NCBI GenBank assembly: GCA_019671135.1
Contig: JAHRHY010000015.1
Coordinates: forward strand, 1,054,001-1,118,000
DNA: 64,000 nucleotides
Direction: 5' to 3'
Source of the DNA: Linnemannia hyalina
Lineage: Eukaryota > Mortierellomycota > Mortierellomycetes > Mortierellales > Mortierellaceae
In this document: positions 1 through 11,000 of the stretch, piece after piece
Numbering within the stretch: position 1 is the first letter of the stretch
Layout: each line of letters begins with the position of its first letter
Notes under the pieces: generated by a model
The model's input: only the letters and a program-made list of their open reading frames with translations
Database searches by the model: none
What the model was told of the DNA's origin: nothing
Translations under genes and position numbers: made by a program

Positions 1-764
1 GATATCAAATTTCGGCACCTTGCAAACACCAGTGAACAGACGCCACCTGCTACCATGCACGAACGGACCCTCGCCAGCATGATGTCGTAAACTCTAGCTT
101 GTTGAGTCTCCACACGAGCTAGCGATTTTTCCAGCACATTGGTCCTCACGATGGCAACTTTTATTCTCAGTTCTTTGGATAAATTAGTGATGGAAAAACA
201 TCAAGCGACAAGCCGCACTAGAACCTGAGGGACTTTTTCTGTCTCAATATCAAAAGAACTCCAGGCGAGCAGTCATCGTAGGTACTGTACATCCTTCCGC
301 TCAAGCATCTTTTGCAATGTTCCAGGTTGAGACAAACGATATGAAAGAAAAAAGGAAACGAGATCATGAAATGTAACAAAAAAAAGCGAAAACGCCCCTG
401 TGAGTCTGTGGCACAGGTCGCTTTTTTTCTGCATCATGTTGCCTTGTGCATTGAAAATAGAACGCCAGGAAAGAAAAGAAGAGCATTTCTTTGGAGAGAG
501 AAAAGAGAAACACACTGCGCGCTTTTGGTCAGTTGGAGTTTTGACAGTCTGGGAAAGATGGCAAGGTTGGGCGTGTGTGTGCGTGAAGTATTTCCCATCC
601 ATTGCTCACTTTGCTCTCAAACCGACTGAGTCGGCTTCTTCCATACCCCTATATTTGCTCTGATTCTGACTCTCCATTTTTTTGTTCTCTTCTTTTCATT
701 CATTCATTCATTCATTCATTCATTCCTCCTCATTCACCTTCTCCTCAAATAACACATATACATC
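1..764. other. Upstream region without a supported gene
   Basis: No open frame here has recognisable protein character; the short frames on both strands are low-complexity. The last ~100 bases are CT-rich and are probably promoter and 5' UTR of the EF-hand gene that starts at 765. Confidence 0.5.
697..724 (+). repeat. (CATT)7 microsatellite
   Basis: Seven perfect CATT units end about 40 bases before the proposed ATG of the first EF-hand gene, so the tract probably lies in its 5' UTR or core promoter and could vary in length between strains. Confidence 0.9.
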
Positions 765-1221
765 ATGGTAAACGAAACAAGCCCTTGTCCTCCGCTTAGA
801 ACAAGAAGAACACCGCAAGGGAAAAGAAGAAGGGCAATCTATGTTGGCGTGCGTTTGTTTGTGCTTATGTACTAACTCATCCCTTTCACTTTTTCACACT
901 CCTCTTTTCCAACCCATGTCCATTGCTCCATTTCTATCTATTGAACAACAACAACAAAAACAGACTGCCTCGAACGATCTCACTCCTGCACAAATCTCGG
1001 ATCTCAAGGAGAGCTTCAACACCTTTGACCGCAACAACGATGGCAACATTTCCCGCCGCGAGCTCCACTCGCTCCTCCACACCGTCGGCCATAAGGTCGA
1101 CGCCAAGGGACTCGAGAAAATGCTCGCCGAATACGATGCCGACAAGTCCGGCACTATTGACTTTAATGAATTCCTGAGACTTACTGCCATTCTCATCAAG
1201 AACAAAGTCCCCTCCAACTAA
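765..1221 (+). CDS. Calmodulin-like single-lobe EF-hand protein (copy 1)
   Basis: Small predicted calcium-binding protein of 86 residues with two EF-hands. Proposed exons are 765-767 (the ATG alone) and 964-1221. The GT directly after ATG and the AG at 962-963 make a 196-base phase-0 intron, and the protein begins M-TASNDLTPAQ. Loop 1 (DRNNDGNISRRE) and loop 2 (DADKSGTIDFNE) both carry the standard ligand positions, with Gly at position 6 and Glu at position 12. Calmodulin has four EF-hands in about 149 residues, so this is equivalent to one lobe. The start is supported by the tandem paralogue at 2454, which has the same ATG-only first exon. An in-frame ATG at 841 exists, but starting there would translate an intron-like, low-complexity leader. 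It could act as a calmodulin-like sensor or buffer; its partner is unknown. Confidence 0.75.
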
Positions 1222-2453
1222 TCAACAAAAAAGAACGCCAAACAAGGACTCTCGATAATGACAATTGAAGGATAGCCAAGGGCGACAACCCTTACTGGTG
1301 TTTTTCGATTAATCTCTCTTTTCTTTCGTTAAAACCCTCTCACTACTCGTGCATAATTAAAGCAGCCATACCTCAAAAAACACGATTATAGAGTGCTAAT
1401 CCCTGGTATGTGGAAGTGAGTTGAGAGTGTGGGCTGAAGCAAACGCAGCTGTCATTCTGCAAATGGAAGTTTGACATCGAAAGCAGTAGGAAACAAAACC
1501 TTCAAGGAGGAAGACAGCATAGGGGATTGTTTCTTCCATTATGCAGCAGCCTGCTATTACTATTGCTGCTCACACTTTGCACAAACCAAAAAGAAGTCCA
1601 GGAAGAAGCAAAAGGGTCACCACTTGTATCCTTGACCCATCTTTCTCCAGCAGGCTGTTTTCTATTTCGTTCCGCTCGCTGCTCTTTTTTTCCGAAGTGA
1701 ATGTGTCTGCCATCACTACCCTAGCTGATTCCTTGTTTTCTGAATGAATAAAAAAAGGTGATTAGCCAAAGTATGAAAAGCAGTGGGGGTGAAGTAGGGC
1801 CCTAGGCCGTATCGGTTTCCTGACGAGTCCACTCCTTTTTCTATCACATTCATTCACCGAGCAGGGGATCCATGGGCTCAGTTCGAACTGGGATCCCATT
1901 TATTTCAATAAACGATCACTGGGCCCTCACCTTCCTCTCCCTGTCCCCTTATCCTCCTTTCTGCTACTTGAGGCCGCACACCCCTCTTCCAATTCTCACT
2001 TTGGATAAATGGATGTCTCACTTTTCGGACGAGAAGAAAAAAGAGGAGGGAAGAGACACCCTAAATATCGAGGAAAAGCGCGGTTTTGTATGTGAGTGTT
2101 TGTGGGTGTGTGATATACGAGACGAATAGTTGTTAATTGGATGGGTTCATCCAACCATCCAGCCATCATTTGTCGCATTTGTTTATTTGTCCATCCGACC
2201 AATCAAATAAACTAAGAAACTCCAAAAAAAGTAGCTAGGAGGGTGAGCACTTTTGACTTTTGAGTAAAGGACCCCTTCCATCGCTTCCATTCATCCACTC
2301 ATCCCCCCTCCCCCTACCTTCTCCATTTCGTCCACCCTTTTTAAAAAGCACTTCACCTTTCTTCTCTCACTTCTTTTCTTCTTTTAATTCTCTTCCTCAC
2401 TTCTCCAACTACACCACTTTCCTCCTTTTTCCTTACCTACAAATTCAAGCAAT
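1222..2453. other. Intergenic region between the tandem EF-hand genes
   Basis: Nothing coding is supported. The stretch from about 2260 to 2450 is strongly CT-rich on the + strand, as in fungal promoter/5' UTR DNA, and leads into the ATG at 2454. Confidence 0.5.
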
Positions 2454-3038
2454 ATGGTAAGAACAGTAGCATAATTGTCCTAGCTCGTATTTTCACCTGT
2501 GTCCTTTTCTTCCATTTAGCACTGGGGTACCCGCCAATTGCTGACCGCGAAGCATGCAAACGAACAGACAGACAGGAACATCACATACGTAGGATGAAGA
2601 TAACGAGGACAACAACGACAGCAGTCATGGACAAGATAACCATCTTTATCCCTGGCGACCAACCATTAGGAATCATTCATTCTCCATCAATCACTGATAA
2701 CGGTCCCCTCTTCACACCAAAACTAACTCATCACCTTCCTCTATCACTCTCTCTCACCCCCATCCAATTAGTCCGCCATCGCCAACAACAACTTCAGCCA
2801 GGAGGAATTAGTGTCCTTCCGGGAGAGCTTCGACACGTTCGACAAGAATGGCGACGGCGCCATCAACGCCTCTGAGCTCAAGTCCCTCCTCCGCATCGTG
2901 GGCGAAAAGTTCCATGCCAAACACATCTCTGAAACCATGAATGAGTTTGACACCAACAAGGATGATCATATTGATTTCGAAGAGTTCTTGGTTCTCGCCA
3001 ACAAGATCGTCAAAAACAAGGCTCCCATCAGCCCATAA
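2454..3038 (+). CDS. Calmodulin-like single-lobe EF-hand protein (copy 2)
   Basis: Paralogue of the gene at 765, giving an 89-residue protein. Exon 1 is the ATG alone (2454-2456), followed by a GTAAGA donor. Exon 2 is 2772-3038 after an AG at 2770-2771, and the protein begins M-SAIANNNFSQEE. EF loop 1 (DKNGDGAINASE) is canonical. Loop 2 (DTNKDDHIDFEE) has Asp in place of the usual Gly at position 6, which may weaken or alter calcium binding. About half the residues match copy 1 in an ungapped alignment, and both copies end in a K-N-K-x-P tail. The two genes lie head to tail about 1.2 kb apart, which points to a local duplication followed by divergence. The 315-base intron is long for this window, so an extra small exon cannot be excluded. 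Confidence 0.75.
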
Positions 3039-3675
3039 GCACCAGCTGCAAACGAGGAAGAGAGGCGTCATTTTGAACAACCTTCTTGGGAGGACGAATT
3101 TCAAACAACACTCAACAATATTCAACGACAATCATCTGTACATATATTTTATCCTATTAAAAGACATCAGTCTCTTTGTTTCCAACCATCGATGAAAAAG
3201 TGAGAATGAAAGACATAGAGGAGGGTTAGACTACCACTTGTTCCATTTGAAGGGCGGAAGGATGAGCAATAAGGAGCGAATCTCAACTAACACATTTCGA
3301 AGCGGCTGCATGAAAAAAATACGAACTGCTCAACTTGAATGAAAAATAGATTTGCAGCATTCTCCGAAGGTTCAAAAGGAGCAGTGAGAGGGGGCTATGA
3401 GGAGTGGCGGGTTGAAAGCTATAGATGAGAGAATGGAAAAGGGCGATGCGAAAGAGTAAAAGTAAATGTAAACAGACCACTGTCCCTCGGCACTTTGCCC
3501 TTGCGTTGTTGCTGTGTGATAGATTGTTTATTGTGTCGAGCAGGAGTGTTTGCAGTTTCATTAAAAAGAAGGGTATCAACGGAGAGATCAAAGACGGAGT
3601 GGAGAAGGAGGAAGAGAAGGGTCGGAGAAAAATACAAGAAAACGAACCCAAACTCCAACTTTTAGCAAGAAAAGA
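3039..3675. other. Convergent intergenic region
   Basis: This is the 3' flank shared by the EF-hand gene (+) and the chitinase gene (-). The short open frames on both strands are low-complexity or Lys/Ser-rich and show no domain, so I see no gene. Confidence 0.5.
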
Positions 3676-6178
3676 CTATGCGAGGAGCATGATGCTGAGG
3701 GCAACGGCAGCCATAACCTTGACGGCACAACCAGCAATAGTCTTTGCGCTAGCAGCGCCATTAGTCGTCTCCTGCTCTCCCTCATCCAAAGTCGCCAACC
3801 CACTTCCGGCCTTGGAGAGCCCAGCCCCCTGAATAAAGTTTTCAGATAACGACGAATGAATCGACTTGGTCAACTCATGGTTGGCAGAGTCAGAATCCAT
3901 CGACCAGATACTGACACCTCCAAAGCCGACCTCGCTGAGATACTCCATCTTCATGGCGAACGTCTCCGGGTTATCATAACCCACCCACTGGTCCTCATTT
4001 ACAACCATGTACATACACTTGCCGACAGGATCCATTTTAGGCTCCTGGGTGACCGTACGATGGAAATGGTCGGGCGCGCGGGACTTGACATCGGCAATCT
4101 GCAAGCTGTCTGCCAATTTACGGGCCTCGAAATAAGCCATAGCCCCCTTCTCCTGACAACCTTCCCTTCCGGGACCCTGGGCGGGGGAACCGGGGGAGGT
4201 CTTCTTCTTGTCCTTGAGGGTGAAGGTGACTCCCGAAAGAGAAAGACCGAGGTTAAACTTCATAGGGGAGACGGATTTTGGGACCATGGCCTTTGTTGCG
4301 TTGTCGACAGAGTAGCCGTTGTACTTTGTGTGTGCTGCTGTGTCGTACAAGGGCGCTGCGCAGTAGACCATGTCCTCCCATTGGCTATTTCGTTTGTTGC
4401 AGAGTAATATAAGGGCGGGAGAGTTTAGTGTGTATAAAGTAAGACTAGTTTCTTCTTGCAAGTCTTTATATTGAAGGAAGAGGGTCATATGGACTTTTGT
4501 GGGTGTGGGTGAAGGGTCTTAGGTTGAGATCAGAAAACAAAGATAACAACAACGAATATAAGAAGAGAACTTACCCGTGGAGGTTGTAGGCCATGATGTT
4601 GAACCAGTCAACTAACATCACACAGCACAACGCGCGGAGAAAAAGAAGAACGAAGAAGTGTTAGTATTGACTACAAGGAACCATATCACATCAACATCCC
4701 TCTGTACCAATTTGAGTCGCTTGGTTACCATGCTGGGCGAGCTTAGGGATGTTAAAGTACTGGCCGTGGAAGGGTCCACCGGGAAGGGCGATGCTCAATA
4801 TCATGCGTTCCTGGCCCTCCTTGAGCTTCTCCTTGTTGGCTGCCTCGCGCATCTCCTTCAGGAACGCGACAAAGTTCTCGGGGTCGTTGCTGTGTCCTCC
4901 ACGCAGCTTGTCCGACGGGCTATTTAGGTGTTAAGTAAATACATGTATTGTGTGAGCATTGGGCGCAATTGACTTCGAGAGATATGTGTATCCCTCGAAG
5001 TGGAGGAGGAAGAGAGAGAAAAAAAAAGGGACTTACTACTCCCAGTCAAAGTCCATGCCGTCGAAGCCGTATTTGCGGACGTAGGTCATGGCGGACTGGA
5101 TGAACTTTTGGCGGTTGGCAGGAGTGGAGACCATTGTCGAGTAGTGTGCCATATCCATATCCCATCCGCCTAGTAGACCGGGTCCCAATTAGCAATTTGA
5201 GAAAGAACACATATGGAATAGATTTCTTGAGGTTAGGATCGACATCGTGTGGGATCAAACATATCTATCAGACACTAGTGATTGGATTCCGGGTTCCCAA
5301 CTTGATATAAAATCCAATCGCATTCCCTTTCCTCATCTTTTTCCTTTCTTTCTTCAGTCACAAAAAAACCAAAAGAAAAAAAGAGGATCATACCAACAGT
5401 AAGAGTAGTCTTGAGAGAGGGCTTCTTGAGCTTGAGGGCATTGAGCTCCTTGTAGAGGGCTTCGTCCTCAGGGTGCTGCATCTCGACTACACCGTCATCA
5501 TTGATCATGACAAACGCGAAATTGAGATGTGTGTACAGCTCATATGGCAGCTTGGCGGGCGCGAACGATGGGTAGTCCGGACACTGTCCAGCAGTCTAGT
5601 TCAGAATCCATTAGAGGAGGTGAAGAAGGTAAAGGGAGGGGAAGGATAAGGCAGATTCCGATTGGAATAAAGAAAAAAAAAAAGGAGTATCAGTCCATGT
5701 ATGAGTATTCTCTTGGTTAATTTCCTTCTGGGTTACCACAAATTAAAGATTCCACATTCCGCATTTACGGCTTCAAGAGAATCATCCCCTGCTATTATGT
5801 CCTCGAGCGCGTTGTTTTCCTTTTCTTTCGTTCCACTAAAGTAACAAAAGGGGGAAACGTACGTTGTGGACTAGTATGGTTCCTTCACTTGTTACCAAGT
5901 CATCGGAACCCTTCTCAATTGCCCTCCCTTTTCAAACACTCCATGGCACTCTTTTCTCGTTTTTGCTTGTGGATCAATAATATCGAGGTCTATGCTGAAA
6001 AGGTGCCTAATCGATCCAAGTAATCATAGAGGAAAAGAGGAGCGCAGAAGAGGAGGGGAGGTGAATAATGGTGATGACGTTGGGTTACCTTGCCATAGTA
6101 TCCGACGACGCGTTGCGCTCCGACAGTGACGGTGGAGAGGACGAGTGCTAGACACGCAAGCACGGCTGGTAACCTCAT
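3676..6178 (-). CDS. GH18 chitinase, secreted and probably GPI-anchored
   Basis: Predicted endo-acting chitinase of 453 residues, acting at the cell wall or cell surface. Six exons on the minus strand: 6178-6089, 5595-5394, 5169-5037, 4919-4729, 4611-4575 (only 37 bases) and 4384-3676. All junctions are GT-AG and the frame holds throughout. Residues 1-21 are a signal peptide (MRLPAVLACLALVLSTVTVGA). The TIM-barrel signatures TVGGW (substrate strand), DGMDFDWE at residues 134-141 with catalytic Glu141, and WFNIMAYNLHG are all present, as is the late GFGGVSIWSMDSD strand. The last ~20 residues are hydrophobic (ending ALSIMLLA) after a Ser/Thr/Gly-rich stretch, the pattern of a GPI attachment signal. 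No chitin-binding module is visible. A TATATA lies about 210 bases upstream of the ATG. Family assignment is very secure; the anchor is inferred. Confidence 0.93.
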
Positions 6179-6388
6179 GATATGTTGTATGTACAGTGCA
6201 ATGGGACAATGTCGTTTTTGTGTCTGGGTATGTGGGGTATATTGAAAAAGTCTGTGGGAAGGAGGGAGGGACTGTTGCTTTGTCTAGAGAGAATCCAACG
6301 GGTGTCAAGGAAAGAAAGGGTCGAAGGGTCTGAGCAAAGGGCAGAAAGGGAAGAAGTATAAAAAAGAAAAGAGGAAATGCGCTTCTCA

Positions 6389-6394
6389 TATATA
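6389..6394 (-). promoter_or_regulatory. TATA-like element upstream of the chitinase gene
   Basis: A TATATA element lies about 210 bases upstream of the chitinase ATG on its coding strand, at a plausible distance for a fungal core promoter with a leader. Confidence 0.4.
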
Positions 6395-7674
6395 AGCGAG
6401 TCTCTCCAAAAGGCCATACAAAGACGAAGAGTTTAGAACATGAAGCTAATTCCGGTGGGAGGACATGCTTGTTTTGGTCACTTTTCTCCTCAAGGTCCTC
6501 CACAGGAATCGATATCTCTCGCTCATACTCGAACAGCAATAACATTCTTCTTTCTTTTACCATTTTGGCTGAAGAATGGATCATCATTCATGCTGAGCGG
6601 ATATGTTTGCCAAAGGGTGGTTTGCAGTTATGTATCTGTGGAGAGTGTAGTAGATTGTATTCCATCTTGACCGTTCTTCGTTTTTTCTCATTATTCAAAG
6701 CAGTCATGTCGTTTGAATAGGAAACATCAGCTTGAAACCATGAAGAGGCGCGTTTTTTGTGTACATTGTAGCGACTACGGGTGAGGGAGAAGCGTGGTTC
6801 AAGCAAGCAACTGAATTGGCTGACAAGGATCCAGAAAAGGGGGGGGGGGAAGTCTCGTAGGGAGTGAGGGGAGTGGGGATAGAGAACGGTGCTTTATATG
6901 TTGATAGGGTTCATTCACTTTCTTATGCTTGTCATTGCTAAGGAGCAATGAACTCGAGTGGTCCAAGTGACCAAAAACAATAGGATTCAACAGGATGACG
7001 AAGCCCAACCTACAATCGGGTGACAGTCATCTATCTCCTCTCTCTGTGTGTAGACATGCACAGGAGAAAACATGGGAGCGGACCACCGTGCGGTGCATTT
7101 TATTGTGTTGTTGTCGGTTACTCTCCTTTTTCATTTACAGCAGCCGTCGGTCGCGCCTTTGCCTCAATGTTCTATGATGGACCCAGATAAATGGAAACGC
7201 AGGAGAGAAAAGGAGAAAGAGAATGTCATGTGGAGCCAACTGCCAAGGAGAGAGAGGGAGCTCGCTCGTTCTCTCCGTGAACACATACAGAGTTCTTTCG
7301 TGTCTCCGTGTTTTATTTTCTCCTTTGGCATCGTGGGTCATCCTGGCGTCAAGACTATCATACAGGGGAAAAGGGAAGGCGAAAAAGGAGAAGTAAGCGT
7401 CATTCGGTGTTCTTTGTTCCTGAATTGACAAAGGGAAGGCGGAACCAGGCCATGGGATCCCGGATCACGTAGGACTGTGGCGTCCTGTGTTCATGGGTAC
7501 CTGTGATGTATGTTTTTGTCAGTTGTCAGTTCGAGACAGGTCAGTTGGATCGGTGCTTGTCTAATCTGATCCCAATGTTGTTTTGTCGTGTGTCAATGTC
7601 CCGTTGCCTTGGATAGTCCCTTACTGTCCATGGGATACGGCATACATTGCACGGTAGACACGGTGTAGACCTAA

Positions 7675-7680
7675 TATAAA
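7675..7680 (+). promoter_or_regulatory. Possible TATA box for the phosphorylase kinase subunit gene
   Basis: TATAAA about 380 bases upstream of the ATG at 8057. The spacing would imply a leader of about 350 bases, much of it CT-rich. Confidence 0.3.
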
Positions 7681-8056
7681 TTGGCCTTCGATGAGCGTGC
7701 AAGTCAGACGCGACTTGGAGTCAATCGGTGAGTGCACAGATGGATGTGAGAATTGTGTCCCCCGACCTAGCATCAAAATTCGATCGAAGCCACCCACCCT
7801 TCCCTGTCCCTGCAGGGAGTGAGCATCCTAACCCTGCCCACCCTTCTTTTTCTGCCATCCCTTTCCTCATTCTCTCCTCTCCATCCATCCTTCTCTCCAC
7901 TCTTTTCATTCCTCGTCCTCTTTTCTCTCCTCTCTCCTCTCTCTACTTTCTCCTATTACTCTCTCTCCCCCCCCTCATCACCTTCCGCTCTCATTGAGGA
8001 TCTTTCTTTCTTTTTTATTCTGCCTCCTTACCTTTCATTCAAAAAGTTGATCAGCC

Positions 8057-11000
8057 ATGTACCGCTCGCAGGCTCACGTCCAAAAGAGGCTTGATCACTA
8101 CTATCGCTGCGTGAACACCGTTATCCTCAACCGTCAGAACCCGACCACAGGTCTGATCCCCGCCTCGGTTGCCGTCACCACCCATGGAGACTATCGCGAT
8201 GCCTGGGTCCGGTAAGCTCTTCTTTTCAGTTGCCACCAAATTGGCTACTTTCGTTCCTCCAAAAGCAAAAAGGAAACTAACTGTGAGCCATGTATGACTC
8301 CTGTTCATAGTGATAACGTGTACTCGATCATGGCTGTCTACGGACTTGCTCTTGCCTACCGCCGTGTCGACGATGACCAGGGTCGTGCCTGTAAGTGTCT
8401 TTTCCCCTTTTCCCCCCTTCTTGCCCAAGAATGATCACCGCGGATAGTCAAGCTCAGCGGACCGAAACAGACAGAATCAGACAGAATCGGACAGATGCAG
8501 ATACGGACAGATACAGACAGAAAGAGAGACAAAAGGACATGGGGATCTTTCTTTTCACTTACATTGCCTGTCATGTCATATCTCGGGCAATTTTTCTTCT
8601 TTCTGCTGTTTGGTCCTGGGCCACCTATTTTAACCTCGACCTGACCCCAAGGAGGAGTTACAACCTTGAGTATCAAACTTTCGAAAAAAATATTCTGGCT
8701 GATAAGGGGAACAAGCTCTTACTTTCGTTGCTATCGCTCACGCTTCTTTCCCTCATCACTGGAAATGGAGAGAGAGAGAGCTCCAAGCAACCATCACCAT
8801 TGCATCACCGACAACCTGTATTTCTTTCACTATCTGGATGGGGTGTATGACCAAGTGTCTTGCGATAATGCTTGTCAAATGGCTATCAATGGAAAGATTA
8901 GGAAGGAGGACGAGATCAGAGTAGGTCAATCTCCCGGGAGAGGGATGAAGAGGGTTCCAATCACATTCCTTTACCCTTTGTCCCTTTATCTATCCTACCC
9001 TCTCTCAATGCACAGACTGCATCGTCTTTCAAACGGCTGGAAAAAGTAAAAACGAGTTGTTCCCTCACACGACTATATTATTGGTCTCTGTCACACAACA
9101 AACACACAAACAAACAACAGGCACAGGGACATACAATGTCGAAAAAGGATTTGTGTCGTCATAAAGGAATACCCCTTTCTGCTTCCTTACTTCCTCCCTT
9201 CCCCTCTCATTGTACCAGCCCTCTCGGCGATCACATCATTCCCCTCAGCTTACTCTGTCAAGTATAATATTTCTAACGATCCAATTCTCTCTCTTATAGA
9301 CGAGCTCGAGCATGCGGTAATCAAGTTGATGCGCGGCCTTATGTTCTGTATGATGAGACAGGCCCCCAAGATCGAACAGTTCAAAAAAACACAGGGCTTG
9401 AACGACTGTCTGCACGCCAAATACAACACTGCTACCGGAGACACAGTCGTCGGTGATTCAGAGTGGGGTCACTTGCAGATCGATGCCACCTCCATCTTCC
9501 TCTTGGCCCTTGCCCAGATGACCGCTTCGGGAATTCTGATCGTCTACACCACAGACGAGGTCGATTTCATCCAGAATCTAGTCTTTTACATCGAGCGCGC
9601 TTACCGCACGCCTGACTATGGTATTTGGGAGAGAGGAAACAAGATCAACCATGGAGAGCCCGAACTGAACTCTTCCTCAATTGGTATGGCTGTCGCTGCC
9701 CTCCAGGCCATTAATGGCATCAATCTTTTCGGTTCCCGTGGTGGACCTAGCTCGGTATGTGATCTTATCTCTCCTTCTTCTTTTTCTCGCGTACCTCCTT
9801 ACAAAAGGACGAGTCATTTCGTTTTCTTATGAGGCAAACACCACCCTAACAACATTTTCTTCGTCAATAGGTCATCCATGTGTTGCCGGATGAGATTACT
9901 CGCAACTACACAACTCTTCACTCCGCACTTCCAAGAGAGTCCAACTCGAAAGAAATCGATGCCGCATTGCTCTCGGTCATTGGATTCCCCGCATTTGCCG
10001 TCGGAGATGCTAAACTCGTCGAACGGACCAGGAACGAGATTATCGAAAAGTTGGGCGGAAAGTACGGATGCAAGCGCTTCTTGCGCGATGGACACCAGAC
10101 TGTGCTCGAGAACAACAGCCGCCTCCACTACGACGCCCACGAGCTCAAGATCTTTGAGAATATCGAGTGCGAGTGGCCCCTGTTCTTCACCTACTTTATT
10201 CTGGACGGGCTTTTCAATGAAAACGAGGAACAGGTTGAGGAATACCGCGCCAAGCTGGAACCCTTGATCATCGATTCGGCTACTCTGGTGGACTTTGGAC
10301 AGTACATCTCAGAGTCGATGTCCGACAGTGAGTCGGATGGTCGTAGTCTGAAGACCCCCACCTCTCCAGGATTTGCCACCCCTGGCAGCGGGGATGGTAA
10401 GCTCCCCGAGCACATCCCTTTAATTCCCGAGTTGTACTATGTTCCTGAGCACTTGGTCGAGGCCGAGAAGAAGGACAATCACACCCAGGCTCGTGTCGCC
10501 AACGATAACCTTCCCTTGGTCTGGGCCAACTCCCTCCACACCCTCGGCAGCTTGATCTACGAGAACTTGCTCAGTGTCGCTGAGATTGATCCCCTTGGCA
10601 GACGTTTCAACGCCCGCAAGACTCAGCCCAACGACACTGTCGTCCAGGTTGTTCTCTTGGCTGAGGATACCCATTTGCAGAGCATGTTGAGTATGTACGG
10701 ATTAGAGACCCAAACAATGGATCAGGTCCACCCCATCACCGTCAGTCAGCCCCAGGGACTCAAGGAGGTCTATGCTGCCCTCGGTATGAACGCCAAGCTC
10801 GGATTTTCGGGTCGTCCCAAGCGTCCGGTTGGTTCCCTCGGAACTTCTCGTCTCTACCGCGTCCAGGGTCACCTTTACGCCTTCACACCTCATTTCATGG
10901 ACAACGAAGAGTTCTACCTGACCAGCGACAATGACTATTTGATCTCAATCTTTGAGCAGGAATTGGCCTTTGTTCGTCAGTATTGGCATTACCCCGGTCG

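Larger units (their letters stand above)
6179..8056. other. Divergent intergenic region between chitinase and phosphorylase kinase subunit
   Basis: No convincing gene is present. The proximal part holds the chitinase promoter. From about 7780 to 8000 the + strand is a long CT-rich tract leading to the ATG at 8057. A TATAAA occurs at 7675-7680. The open frames around 7070-7430 on both strands lack domain or codon support. Confidence 0.5.
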
